From contig KV454016.1 in NCBI GenBank assembly GCA_001661245.1, forward strand, positions 772,724 to 836,723: a stretch of 64,000 nt of DNA, read 5' to 3'. The translations under genes and the position numbers were made by a program. Shown one piece after another: positions 24,119 to 34,470 of this stretch. Position 1 is the stretch's first letter. Each line of letters starts with the position of its first letter. The stretch comes from Pachysolen tannophilus NRRL Y-2460. Taxonomy: Eukaryota > Ascomycota > Pichiomycetes > Alaninales > Pachysolenaceae. The notes beneath the pieces were generated by a model. The model was not told the DNA's origin and did not search any database. It worked only from the letters and a program-made list of their open reading frames with translations.

Positions 24119-24848
24119 ATGAATCATAGCGCTAATATTAGCAATAACAACAATAGTAACAATAGTAACAGTAGTAATAGTAATAGTAGCTATGCACGAA
24201 ATGTATTTAAAGTCAATGAGTCAAGATTTGCTAAAAATTATAGAGATAGGTTTGCATCAGCGGCATCAGCGGCTACATCAGGGACAGTAGGGACGCCAGT
24301 TAATGGTGGAGGAATAGGAGGAACGGGCGCAGGACGTACTGGTAGGCCTTTGGTGTTTTCTCAAGATTTGACAAATTGTGCTACAATAACTATTGGGAGG
24401 CGCGGTGATAAGGAAAATAAAAATTATTCAATTCGTGATGACGTAAATTCAAATTCAAAGAAATCAGGACTATTTATTACTAGAAACTCAGCCAGTGATT
24501 ATGCTTCCGCCAATGGTGGTGGTGGAAGTGGTGGTAGTGGTGGCAGTGCTGTTAGCAACCGTGCTGATAGAAGTAGCGGGGTTGTCGCTGATAGTAGCGC
24601 TCATGGAGAAAATGATACAACGAGTAACTCAAGGGTAAACGATGCTTCATTTTATGAGCCAGTTCAATTGACAGTAAAGTTCCATGAATTGAAGACTTCG
24701 TCACTGGAAATCTTGATTGATTTATCAATGCTACCTGGATCCAAAGAAGGAGATGTTGCTGAATTGGAACCATTGGAAGGTTCTTCTAAAAAATTTTATT
24801 TCATAGTGAAATCGTTATTAGACCCAGCGGTAGTCAATCACAATAATA

Positions 24849-24883
<35 letters not shown>

Positions 24884-27800
24884 CAACCTCTTTCTACAAC
24901 AACAACAACAACAACAGCAACAAATAATGGTAATGTAAATACAATGAATTTTCAACAAAAAATCTCAATTCTTTCTGGGCCATTACCATTGTTGTTGAAC
25001 TTGAAACCGAGAAGTCCGGTATTGATCAGGTTAAAACAGAAAAAGGAAATAGAAGCAGATGTGGTGGAATTATATATTCGAGATATATATCTTTCTCGTG
25101 GTGATATGTGGAACTTGAACTTAATGCTTGTGGGGAAATGTATATATAAATCACAAAGAGTTACATTCATCGATAACGCTATAAGAGGTTCAGTTAATGG
25201 GATTTATAGAAATGGTAGAAAAGTATTTTCAGCTTATGTTGGTGAAGATACAAAGTTAGTAATAAGATCAGAGTCAGCTAGATTGACTTTTTTAATTCAA
25301 ATATCAAGAGAAATGTGGAATTTTGAAGAAAGTGGAGAAATTATTTTTCATAAACTGATTAATTCATTATTTCCTAAAATTTTTAAAAAATGGCAAGAAT
25401 TAGGAACACATCATTTAATAACAATAGTATTATTTACAAGTGTAGACCTTGGTGAAGAAAATTGGAAAAAATTGGACCATGGTGAACGCCCAAGGAATAC
25501 AAAAGATTATTATAGAGTAGTTGTTGATCAAGTCAATATTGTATTATGGAGTGAAATTATGAGTAGTTTAAGATATGAATTTGCTAATTTCATGAAAGAT
25601 ATTATATTCCAAAAAAATGATGGAACAGATGAAAATCTTAAAGATGAGGGAAACAAAGATGTGGATATTATGAATTTAGATGATGCTGCTAAGAAGCACG
25701 CTCGTTATGTTATCAAGGGAAGGTTTTTACCTGCGATAAAGGGTAATATATTAGAAGCAATAAATCTTGGAACAACCTTAGTGACTGATCATTTCCGTGA
25801 CCCAGATTTGAGGCATACGACAAATCATTTTGTAGTCATAACAGCAAGCGCAGGATTGTTTGATGTAGACAGAGACTTAATGGTGGAAACGAGTAAGAAA
25901 ATGTTAAGTATAGATGCAGCATTGGATATTTTTTGCCTCAGTCAACCTCCTTTACATGCGGTTCCGCTATTTAGATATAAAGGTTATCATTTGGAGACCC
26001 AACATTGTATTCCATCATGGGTAGATATATCATTTTGGAGTGATGGCAATCAATCAATCAATCAATGGATTCCACGTTGTAAAATATACGAGATACAAAT
26101 GATGGGTGTTATGGAAAATGAAATTAGTGATACTAGCATTGAAAATCTAAAAGAAACAAAGGCAAAAACTATTCTCGAATATATGGATGAATACGATGAA
26201 GGTATTTTCAAAGTTACAGACGACGACTACAATAGTGTTGCTGGTTACCCATTAGATGATTCAAATCATAGATTAAGACGAAGTTCTTCTGAATCATCTT
26301 CATCATTGGATCCGTATGAGATAAATTTCTTTAAGAAAAATTTCAGTAATAACGCTAAACAAGTTGAACGATTTGGCTCGTTTCAAAGTTTGACACCACT
26401 AACACCAGTATCTACTTTGAAAATGCCTGTTGCAAGCGATAAGCCAATAACTGCAGCTACAATTTCAGATGTTGTATTTGGTGTCACTAGTTCTAAATCA
26501 AATATGACTGCTTTGTCTTCTTTGTTAAATTTAACGAAAAATCCAACAACCAGTCCTTCTTCTGGAACTGATATCTCTAGTATTATTAACACGAGAAAGA
26601 GGCAAAACTCTTCGCCAATTAGGACCAATCACTCAAATGATTCATCCTTATCGACCAACGGCAAAACTGTGAATACATCCAGATCTCATTCTTTGAATTT
26701 GGGACAAACAGCTTCAACATCTGAGAAACCCCATACCAATGTTAGTCGTGATAATAACGATAGGAAGCCATCAGATTTTATTTCTGCAAAAATTCCCTAT
26801 CCATCCGAAATTCCTCAAACGGCATCTTCTTCTTATTCGAATAAATCCATGAATAGATTGCACACTTTGGGAATGACGGGGTCTTCCCCTTCGAATTCTT
26901 TGAATAGTTTATCACAACAATCAAAGAAGGCATTACCAGAAATATTTTCTGAAGAAATGTATGCTAAAAGCATGATGTGGACTCAAATAGATAACCCTTC
27001 AACAACTGTTGATCCTAATTCGGTAGTCTTATTAGTTAATGGCAGATGGGAGCATGTATTTCCTAAGAATGCCAAGAGAAGAGCAATTAAATGGACTTCT
27101 TTATCATCACCTGCTGCCTTGCCAATTACAACTACACATTTCCCGTTTGATTTCCACTCAAATTTTACTTTTAAATTATATGATATCATCTTAAATTCAA
27201 GTACCGCCCATGAGGATATTAATACTGGGGATTTGATGAGGGAAATGATTTCTTTGAGATTAACATTAGGCTTCCAAATATGTGTTGGAGAAAAAGTAAA
27301 GAAAGTCGAGAGAAAAAGAAAACCTGGCGGAGACGCTAATTTATTGATCAAATTTGTTCAGCATAACAAGTTCGAAGGCTCCAGGATATATATGTCGTAC
27401 AACGATGAAGTACATAGGATTGCCGCTGACTTTCATGGCAGTATTAATGTTCAGATTTATAAACGGTCAAATTCTACTTTTTTGCCTGTGACAAATGGTC
27501 CTATAAGGGAGTATTATCCTAAAATAAGGACGCGTTATGACGAACAATATACGACTGCGAAAATTGATGCCTTGAATAACGAACCAAAGAAGTATAACTG
27601 GAATTACTTGGATCAGATATTAGCAGGCTATGGGGATTCAATTGATGATGAGTACCAAGTGTGCAATAAAGTGAAATTTGTCATCTTACCTGCTGAAATT
27701 CCCGAGAATTCTTATAACTTTGGTGTGCAAGATTCTGGGGGCGCTAATTCCGGCACTCAAAAGGATAGGTTAAACGGTGAAGAAATTAGATTAGAAGGTT

Positions 27801-29389
27801 TACGTAGATTAATAGCTACCTTATACAAAGGTAGATATAGATCACCAGAAGAAGTTAGAAGGTTAGGAAATGTAGTCAAAAAAGAGGAAATAATACCAGA
27901 GATAAATTTTTATACTGGAAATTTGTTCAAATTTTTAAACCAACAAGCCGAAAATTTGGATTTATCGACAGCAAATAACAAAGAATCATTGTTCGTTAAA
28001 GAAAATTCATTAAATTTAAACCGTGATATAAAGTTAGTTCAATTAGCATCTATTCTTCAAGGTCCTAAAGGTATTAAATTTGTTGACAGAAAATGGCATT
28101 GGAAAACTCATCCTAATTGTTTTCTTGGGTTAGAATTTGTTAGTTGGATAATCAATAATTTTGAGAGGATTGACACTAGAGAAGACGCCGCTGCCTTCGG
28201 AAATAAATTGATGCAAGAAAATCTTTTTTCTCATGTTGAGAGCAGACATACATTTCTTGATGGCCATTATTTCTACAAATTAAATCCAGAATATACAGTT
28301 GATAAGTCGGCAACAGCGTTGCAAGCTAATGAAGGGTCATCTTCGATAACTTCCAATAACAATGGCACTGAAATTGACTCAGAAAACCGCAATACTGGTT
28401 GGTTTGCTAAAAGAACGAGTGTGGATGCGAAATCACCTCTTTTATCACATAATGACTCTACAAAGTCACCTAAATCTAAGATACCAGGATCACAGGTACT
28501 ATCACCACAGTCGGAGAATAGTATCGATAGTAATTCTTTAATTAAACAATCGTCTAACAATTTTCAAAAAGTCAATAGTGGGCCTTCTAACAATACAACC
28601 TCTAACAGTGCTACAGATGTCAAGAGGGTCATGTTGAGTAGGTCACTTATTTACGATGTGGACCCACAGAAAAAGTCCTACAGACCAGAATTAGTAACTG
28701 TTCATTACGACAGGGTACATAATTTGGAACACTGTTTTCATATTAGGCTTGAATGGTTGAACACTACTTCCAAATTGATTGATGATACCATCAGTAGTTG
28801 GTCTAGAGTATGCGAAAGATATGGTCTTAAATTAGTTGAAACTCCCTGGAATGAGTTGTGTACTATACCAACTAAAAATCCATTTCATTCTTTTGTTGAT
28901 ATTACTTTGGCGGTTAATCCATGGTATGACAGTGAGTTTTGCGAGGGAAACGGAAAAATAATTTTGTTTGAAAATAAATTTTTTTACCATATGTTTTTGT
29001 TAGAAGTGTCTGGTTTCTTGTTGGATAACAGAGCCGCTTTATTTTTTCAAGATGACAGTTTTGAAGTTCATTATTCATGGGGTAAATCTAGTTTTAAATA
29101 TGTTCAGTATATCCATAAGACAGGTGCATATATTGCAGAGGTTAGAGACAGCGGTGATTTATTTTTGGCCCCAAATAATACGCATATTGCAAGGGTTAAT
29201 GTGCAGAAAAATCAACAAAACAGTTCTAAAAATGAGAACTTTATATTAGACTCACAAAGGATTATGTTGGAGTTCAGAGCCACTTGTAAAGATGAAGTGA
29301 AGTTAAAGCAAATTTTTAGAGAGGCAAGGTCGAGATGGGAACTCAGAAGGGACATTGATGATGCTTTATTCAATGACGTTGGCAGTTAG
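24119..29389 (+). CDS. IML1: Iml1/DEPDC5, GATOR1 (SEACIT) GAP subunit
   Basis: Iml1 is the GTPase-activating subunit of SEACIT/GATOR1 at the vacuole, which turns off TORC1 via Gtr1/Rag when amino acids are short. The protein is 1756 aa, longer than the 1584-aa S. cerevisiae protein because of low-complexity inserts (Asn/Ser N-terminus, Gly/Ser tract near 125-145, Asn and Thr runs near 240-265). The N-terminal domain starts near 177 (PVQLTVKFHELKTSSLEILIDLS). The SABA/central region includes EMWNFEESGEIIFHKLINSLFPKIFKKW, LITIVLFTSVDL and GERPRNTKDYYRVVVDQVN. The DEP domain at about 1317-1395 (KGIKFVDRKWHWKTHPN, LGLEFVSWIINNF, DGHYFYKLNPE) is canonical, and the C-terminal domain (about 1520-1756) is well conserved. 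Codon use looks native. Confidence 0.96.
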
Positions 29390-29543
29390 GGCCAATATTT
29401 TATTTACGATATATTTTATGTTTATCATTGAGGCAAAGTTATGAATAATTGTAATTTTAATAATCTATAATGAAGGAAACAGGAAACACTAAAAGCTATG
29501 TATTTGTTATTACTTTAAAAAAATTTAAAATGTAAATTCGTAA

Positions 29544-30728
29544 CTATTTAGCAATTCTTTGAGCAATCTTAATGGTATCTGCCAACACACCGGCAGCAGT
29601 TACTTCAGCACCAGCACCAGCACCTTGTATAATTAAAGGATCACTATATCTTGTAGTCTTGATAGAAATGACATTAGCCGATCCTTTAAGTGAAGCAAAA
29701 GGATGACTTTGATCATATTTCTCAACACCAACAGAAACAATTTTCTTATCCATATCAATCTTACCTACAAATCTTAAAACTTTCTTTTCTCTTTCCACTT
29801 CTTCTTTCAAAGCTTTCATGTCATCATCATAACTTGGCAATTTCTGCATAAATTCAGAAGTTGATTCAATAGATTCCAAAGGTTTTGGAATCAATGATTG
29901 AACTGGGAATGAAGTTGGTGATTCAACATCAAAACCAGCGAGTCTGGCCAATATAGTAACTTTTCTGGCAACATCTAAACCATTTAAATCATCTCTTGGA
30001 TCAGGCTCAGTATAACCCAAGTCTTTAGCAATTGAAACAATCTCTGAAAATTTTGTATCATTTGGAACAACTGTTGAAAACTCATTAAAGATGTATGAAA
30101 GTGTACCAGAAAAAATACCTTCAATTTTTTCAATCTTATCTCCAGTTTCAATCATGTCACGTACAGTACCTATAATTGGCAATCCAGCACCTACTGTGGC
30201 TTCATGATAAACCAATCCACCATTTGGTGATGAAGAATTAGCAAAAATCTCGTTCCATGTTTCCAAATCGCTAGAGAAAGCCTTTTTATTTGGAGTTGCT
30301 ATAGAAATACCATGTTTAATCAAAGTTGGATAAAACGAGGCCAAATTAGCATCAGATGTGTTATCAACTAAAACAGTTGGCAATGGAGACTTCTCCAAGA
30401 ACGATAACAATTCACCATTTGATAATGAAGGTGAAGATGAAGATTTAACAATATCTGACCATGACGTCAAATCAATAGGACGGTAATCTTGAGAAATCAA
30501 AGCTTTACTTGATCTTGAAATAAGAATAACATTATAAGCAATGCTTTTAGATTGGATGTTTTTCAATTGGTTAATGAATGCCGATCCAACAACACCGGTA
30601 CCTAAACTCGAGCAATTTTGGTTAGTTCCTATTAATTTTATAGCAAAACAAAAAATATTATTAAAAAAAAAAAGAATACAAAATCAATGAAACATACCAA
30701 TAATAGCAACATTAATTGATTTGGACAT
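29544..30728 (-). CDS. HOM6: Homoserine dehydrogenase (spliced)
   Basis: Reduces aspartate-4-semialdehyde to homoserine, the branch step toward threonine and methionine. Two exons on the minus strand: 30728-30698 (31 nt, MSKSINVAIIG) and 30601-29544; the intron (30697-30602) begins GTATGT, has GAACTAAC as branch-like sequence and ends TTTAG. Splicing completes the NAD(P)-binding motif as VAIIGTGVVGSAF, giving 362 aa (359 in S. cerevisiae). Further landmarks are VDNTSDANLASFYPTLIKHGISIATPNKKAFSS, the substrate site YHEATVGAGLPII, GIFSGTLSYIFNEFS, LGYTEPDPRDDLNGLDVARKV, and the C-terminal VIQGAGAGAEVTAAGVLADTI block. Without the intron the open frame lacks both an ATG and the glycine-rich loop. 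I saw no TGACTCA (Gcn4) site in the ~300 bp upstream. Confidence 0.96.
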
Positions 30729-31054
30729 ATTTTAACAAATTAAACACTAATATTATAGCTATAACAACTTTCTGTCTATTCAAAAACTTGAGTTGGAATT
30801 AGATAATTACTATAGATTAAGTTGATTTCATTCACTAGTTGAAAAGTTTAAAAGTTGAAAAATTCATTTAAACCAAGTTGAACGAAATTTACTACACGAC
30901 TTAATTATTATAAAAACTAAACGGACAAAACTTTTATTAAAATATCATCTCAGGTCATAAGTGAAAAGTGAGGAAACTCACAAAGGATCTAAATATAAAA
31001 ACTGTATTAAGGTAGAAAAAAAGTGTTGTATCATATTATAGCATATTATTGCTT
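30729..31054. other. HOM6 promoter / mannosyltransferase 3' region
   Basis: This 326-bp AT-rich region contains no gene. A small hairpin-like GTGAG-GAAA-CTCAC sequence lies near 30967-30981. Confidence 0.6.
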
Positions 31055-32482
31055 TTAATATAAACCTAATTCTTTATCTGTCATTTCGTATCTAACCCAG
31101 TTAGATACGCAATTTTGATCGTACAAATGAGGAAATGAAAACTTTCCTACTTCACATACAGGTCCACCTAGTTTACCTGATTTTGGTCCTGGTTCTCTTG
31201 TGTTGCATTTGTCACTATTTGGGCAGTTGTAGTATGGATAATGTTCGTATCCTATATCTCTGAACCAATGAATTTTAGATTTATCTTCAAATAATCCTAA
31301 ACCTACAGAATGTACAGGTGCATCCCCCCATCTTTCATAATAAAATCCCCCTTTAGAATCCAAATATTGGAACCAATTATCATAAGGTTCTGATCTAAAG
31401 AAATCCATATTTCCTATTTCAAAATTAGACCAGAAATGACAAGTTGAATAACCACCTGTTTCAGTTGTCTTTTTTTTATTCATAAAATCTTCAGTCAACC
31501 AATTAAATGCTCCATTTGGATGTAAATATTGCGGGTTTTGACTTAAAAATTCTAATGTTGTAGGCCACAAGGTTTTTATCGATTGCTGAGCATCATACAA
31601 ACTTATGGTAAAACCATATGTCTTATTATTCATTTCCATAAATTTAAATAAATCATAATCAATTTTACAAAAATAATTTGTTCCAGGTTCAAATCTCCAA
31701 TACCACTTAAATTTCAGTAATCTTGGATGTTTATAAAAATTACCAGAATAGAAACGACACATGTTATGGTAACTCTCCATTTCCGAATATCCTATCTTTT
31801 CTTCTTTTAAATACAGAATTCCTTCACGTTCTTTTTCTTTATCTATTGTAGAAGGTTTTTTCCAAATTTTAGGATCAATAGCTTCAAAATAAAGTTCTCT
31901 ACCTGGTAATAACAGCTTAATTCCATTAATAAATTTTTGAGAAAATTCTGCATCATTTAAAAAAGTATATGGATAATGATATTTATTATTGAACTTATCT
32001 TCAATTTGTTGAATAGTAACAATAACTTTATTTAACTCTCTATTTCTAGCTAATACCAATAATGTCGCATTTGCTCTATCATAATTAGAAGGATCCAGAG
32101 GAGGTTTCACCAAATTATCAACTTTTGGTTCATCAATTTTTTGAGTCAAATATTCATCATATTCACGCATATTCCAATTTATTATTTCATCTCTTGACAT
32201 ATCAGACTGTGGTAATTTCCCACTAAAAATCTTCTTCTTGATTAACCTTTCCAAAATAGAAGGCACCGAGAGCCCAGAAAGCTGCTGGTCCCCATTCTTA
32301 ACACCACCCAGAACAGGTGATTTATCATTTATATATTCGGACACGTATCCCGTCAACGTTTGAACTTGTATATTATATTCTGGGAAATAACTTTTATTAA
32401 TGAAAAAACCCAAACCTACAAGACAAATCAGCACCAATACCAACGTGAAAAATTTAATAAACTTTTTATTTAGTTTCAACAT
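31055..32482 (-). CDS. KTR/KRE2-family alpha-1,2-mannosyltransferase, type II Golgi membrane protein
   Basis: The KTR family (glycosyltransferase 15) adds alpha-1,2-mannose from GDP-mannose to O- and N-glycans in the Golgi. The protein is 475 aa: a short basic cytosolic tail, one membrane segment (about 9-29, FFTLVLVLICLVGLGFFI) and a lumenal domain. Family hallmarks are FLNDAEFSQKF, ESYHNMCRFYSGNFYKHP, WYWRFEPGTNYFCKIDYDLF, GFTISLYDAQQSIKTLW, GGYSTCHFWSNFEIG, YERWGDAPVHSVGLGLF and RDIGYEHYPYYNCP. The IDYD and WSNFEIG elements carry the nucleotide-sugar/Mn site and the conserved catalytic region. I cannot assign it to a single KTR/MNT paralog, so no symbol is given. Upstream DNA contains paired 10-12 bp direct repeats. 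Confidence 0.93.
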   Translation of the reverse strand: MLKLNKKFIKFFTLVLVLICLVGLGFFINKSYFPEYNIQVQTLTGYVSEYINDKSPVLGGVKNGDQQLSGLSVPSILERLIKKKIFSGKLPQSDMSRDEIINWNMREYDEYLTQKIDEPKVDNLVKPPLDPSNYDRANATLLVLARNRELNKVIVTIQQIEDKFNNKYHYPYTFLNDAEFSQKFINGIKLLLPGRELYFEAIDPKIWKKPSTIDKEKEREGILYLKEEKIGYSEMESYHNMCRFYSGNFYKHPRLLKFKWYWRFEPGTNYFCKIDYDLFKFMEMNNKTYGFTISLYDAQQSIKTLWPTTLEFLSQNPQYLHPNGAFNWLTEDFMNKKKTTETGGYSTCHFWSNFEIGNMDFFRSEPYDNWFQYLDSKGGFYYERWGDAPVHSVGLGLFEDKSKIHWFRDIGYEHYPYYNCPNSDKCNTREPGPKSGKLGGPVCEVGKFSFPHLYDQNCVSNWVRYEMTDKELGLY

Positions 32483-32535
32483 ATCGTCTTCCTATACTTC
32501 TTGATATTCATTTGGAATGATACTTTATATATATT

Positions 32536-32538
<3 letters not shown>

Positions 32539-32571
<33 letters not shown>
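32539..32571. repeat. (AT)16 microsatellite
   Basis: Perfect AT dinucleotide run ~60 bp upstream of the mannosyltransferase start. Confidence 0.9.
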
Positions 32572-32572
<1 letters not shown>

Positions 32573-32727
32573 GTCATTTAATATAGTAAAATAAAATAAA
32601 AGAAGGGTTCAGCTTCAGCTTAGCCCTACTTTGCCCATATTTATTAGTGCATTTTATTTTCTTTTAAAAATTTCGCATTTTTTAAAGGAAAAAATCAAAA
32701 TCAAAATAAAAAGCAAAACGCGGTACG

Positions 32728-32826
32728 CAATATGCGCACAATATACACAACAATATGCGCACCACACATTTAACTTCATCTACAGCACAACTGCGGACTT
32801 ATCAGCGAGCTCATCAGCGGACTTAT
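32728..32826. repeat. Two pairs of short direct repeats with ~23-24 bp period
   Basis: CAATATGCGCAC occurs at 32728-32739 and 32751-32762. GCGGACTTAT occurs at 32793-32802 and 32817-32826, with ATCAGCG repeated at 32801 and 32813. Both pairs have a 23-24 bp period, about two helical turns. Confidence 0.75.
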
Positions 32827-32839
32827 TCACTATTATTAT

Positions 32840-33994
32840 CTATATATACAAGTAACTAACATTCCAAAAATTCAAGTGTTGCAAGTCTTGTGGCAACCTA
32901 TTATTATTTTGAGTAATTTCTTGAAGAAGATCTTCAACAACAATGGAGGGGAAATATAGTGGCTCAAAATTGTTGAACTGCTCATTGGCATTTTCAGTGA
33001 TAAATTTCAAATCATGATTAAACATAATCTTTAAACAATTTTCCCTAATTTTACCTTCACTTTGATTTGTTATATTTATTCCAAAACTAAAGATCCATAA
33101 CACTAGTCTAATTATTTCGTCATTTTTTTCATCGTAAATTTTGAAAAATCTTGAAGCATTTGAATTTATTGAATCAATTAAAACGTTAAAACTATGATAA
33201 TAAGGTCTAAAAGTTTCTTTATTGTTCAATTTAAAATTCCATTTGTATAATTTAACAAGCTTATTATCCGATTCAACTTTCCCCAATTGACAATGACATT
33301 TAAAACATATTGGTATAGAATCTACTATAATTAATGATTCAAAATCTTTCATGTTGATCAAAAAATAATAATTTCCTATAATTACTGAATTTTTTGAAGG
33401 CTTTAAAACGCTATACCTTTTCGAATTAAATGTATGTTCATTTTTACCATTTTCACTATCTGGCTTGTGGCAATGCCAAAAATCCATCATCTCAGACCAT
33501 GATTCACTGGGCATATCGTTTAACTTGTTGATTTTATCAGAAGAAATAATTGTTTCTCCACATTCGGCACAACTTAAACAAAATTGAGAATTTTTATTGC
33601 CCTGCAATAAATATTTTTTTGACCATATCTCGTTATCGTTGAAACTATGCATTAAAAAATTTATAGATCTATCGTTTCTATTTTGAAAATTATCACCTCG
33701 ACCACGATTTATCGAAGAGGGCAATTTGAACGATACTGTCATTACTCTTTCCTTTTCATTTTCATTTGTGTTCAAACTTGAAAATAAATCGGTATTCACT
33801 AGCCTTGAAGGTACACCATGAGACAAATTTATTGTTTCGTTTTTAGTATTATTAAAAGTTATCAAGATACTATTAGCTGAATCTAGTTTTATCCCAGTAA
33901 TCGTATAAAAACTATGAAACTGTATACAAACTGATATACTATTTATCCTAGGAAGATACTCTGCATAATATTTCAAGTCCAATGATGATACCAT
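32840..33994 (-). CDS. IPA1: Ipa1/UBE3D-like E2-binding (HECT_2) protein
   Basis: This 384-aa protein resembles S. cerevisiae Ipa1 (YJR141W, about 347 aa, essential, involved in pre-mRNA 3' processing) and human UBE3D, described as an E2-binding, HECT-like protein. Diagnostic features are the paired-cysteine segment CLSCAECGETII (about 136-147), the family signature MPSESWSEMMDFWHCHKP, and a second Cys pair IPICFKCHCQLGKVE that could coordinate zinc with the first. The C-terminus is predicted mixed alpha/beta with no extra motif. It is divergent from the UFD1-like gene, sharing a 476-bp promoter, and is part of a local ubiquitin-pathway group. Identification rests on remembered motifs. Confidence 0.8.
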   Translation of the reverse strand: MVSSLDLKYYAEYLPRINSISVCIQFHSFYTITGIKLDSANSILITFNNTKNETINLSHGVPSRLVNTDLFSSLNTNENEKERVMTVSFKLPSSINRGRGDNFQNRNDRSINFLMHSFNDNEIWSKKYLLQGNKNSQFCLSCAECGETIISSDKINKLNDMPSESWSEMMDFWHCHKPDSENGKNEHTFNSKRYSVLKPSKNSVIIGNYYFLINMKDFESLIIVDSIPICFKCHCQLGKVESDNKLVKLYKWNFKLNNKETFRPYYHSFNVLIDSINSNASRFFKIYDEKNDEIIRLVLWIFSFGINITNQSEGKIRENCLKIMFNHDLKFITENANEQFNNFEPLYFPSIVVEDLLQEITQNNNRLPQDLQHLNFWNVSYLYI

Positions 33995-34470
33995 TGGAAC
34001 AAAAATTATCAGTCTATCTTGAAGTAAAAAACCAAAGAACTTAATTATGTCATATTCTTAAAAAGATATTTCATTATTTCCTTTATTATTTTTTTTCGAT
34101 CTGAATTGAAGCTAAAAAAATAAAAGAAAAACAACTTCTCCTCATCTGGAGAAGTTTTAAAAACATATTTCCAATTTGGAGAAAGATAAGTTATTTTTTA
34201 TTTTCTCCGGAGAATATTCTTTTAGGTTTTTGATCCATCTGCATTTTCATACAGAAGTTTTATCGAGTCAAAAGGTACCGACGTTACCAAGAGTAGAGTG
34301 GCAAAAATAATAGTAATCATAACAATAATATTTAAATGGTTCTCATGGTTGTATAATAAGAAAAGGGGTAGGGAAAGTGATAAAGGTTTTTTTTTTTCTT
34401 TTTTCTTTCTTTTTAAAAAAAAATTGGAAAACGGAAAGCGAAAGCATAGAGTTCAGAGAATAGAATAATT
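33995..34470. promoter_or_regulatory. Bidirectional promoter IPA1 / UFD1-like gene with GGAGAA half-site cluster and PACE
   Basis: Only intergenic space between two divergent ubiquitin-pathway genes. It contains a perfect 9-bp hairpin (AACTTCTCC at 34133-34141, GGAGAAGTT at 34148-34156), a single GGAGAAA (34178-34184), a perfect 12-bp palindrome TTCTCCGGAGAA (34203-34214) and AGTGGCAAAA at 34307-34316. The five GGAGAA half-sites lie within ~80 bp. Confidence 0.7.
34307..34316 (+). promoter_or_regulatory. Proteasome-associated control element (PACE/Rpn4-type) before the UFD1-like gene
   Basis: AGTGGCAAAA matches the Rpn4 target GGTGGCAAA except for the first base and lies 154 bp upstream of the ATG. 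Rpn4 drives proteasome and ubiquitin-pathway genes in yeasts, and the gene product fits that regulon. Confidence 0.6.

Larger units (their letters stand above)
32483..32839. other. Mannosyltransferase promoter with AT microsatellite and short direct repeats
   Basis: This 357-bp region holds a long AT run (32539-32571) and, farther upstream of the mannosyltransferase, two sets of exact short direct repeats (CAATATGCGCAC and GCGGACTTAT). No gene is seen. Confidence 0.65.

Noticed and set aside
34133-34214. Heat-shock element reading of the GGAGAA cluster
   Set aside because: The GAA/TTC units are 6 bp apart or more rather than 2 bp, so it does not fit an HSE.
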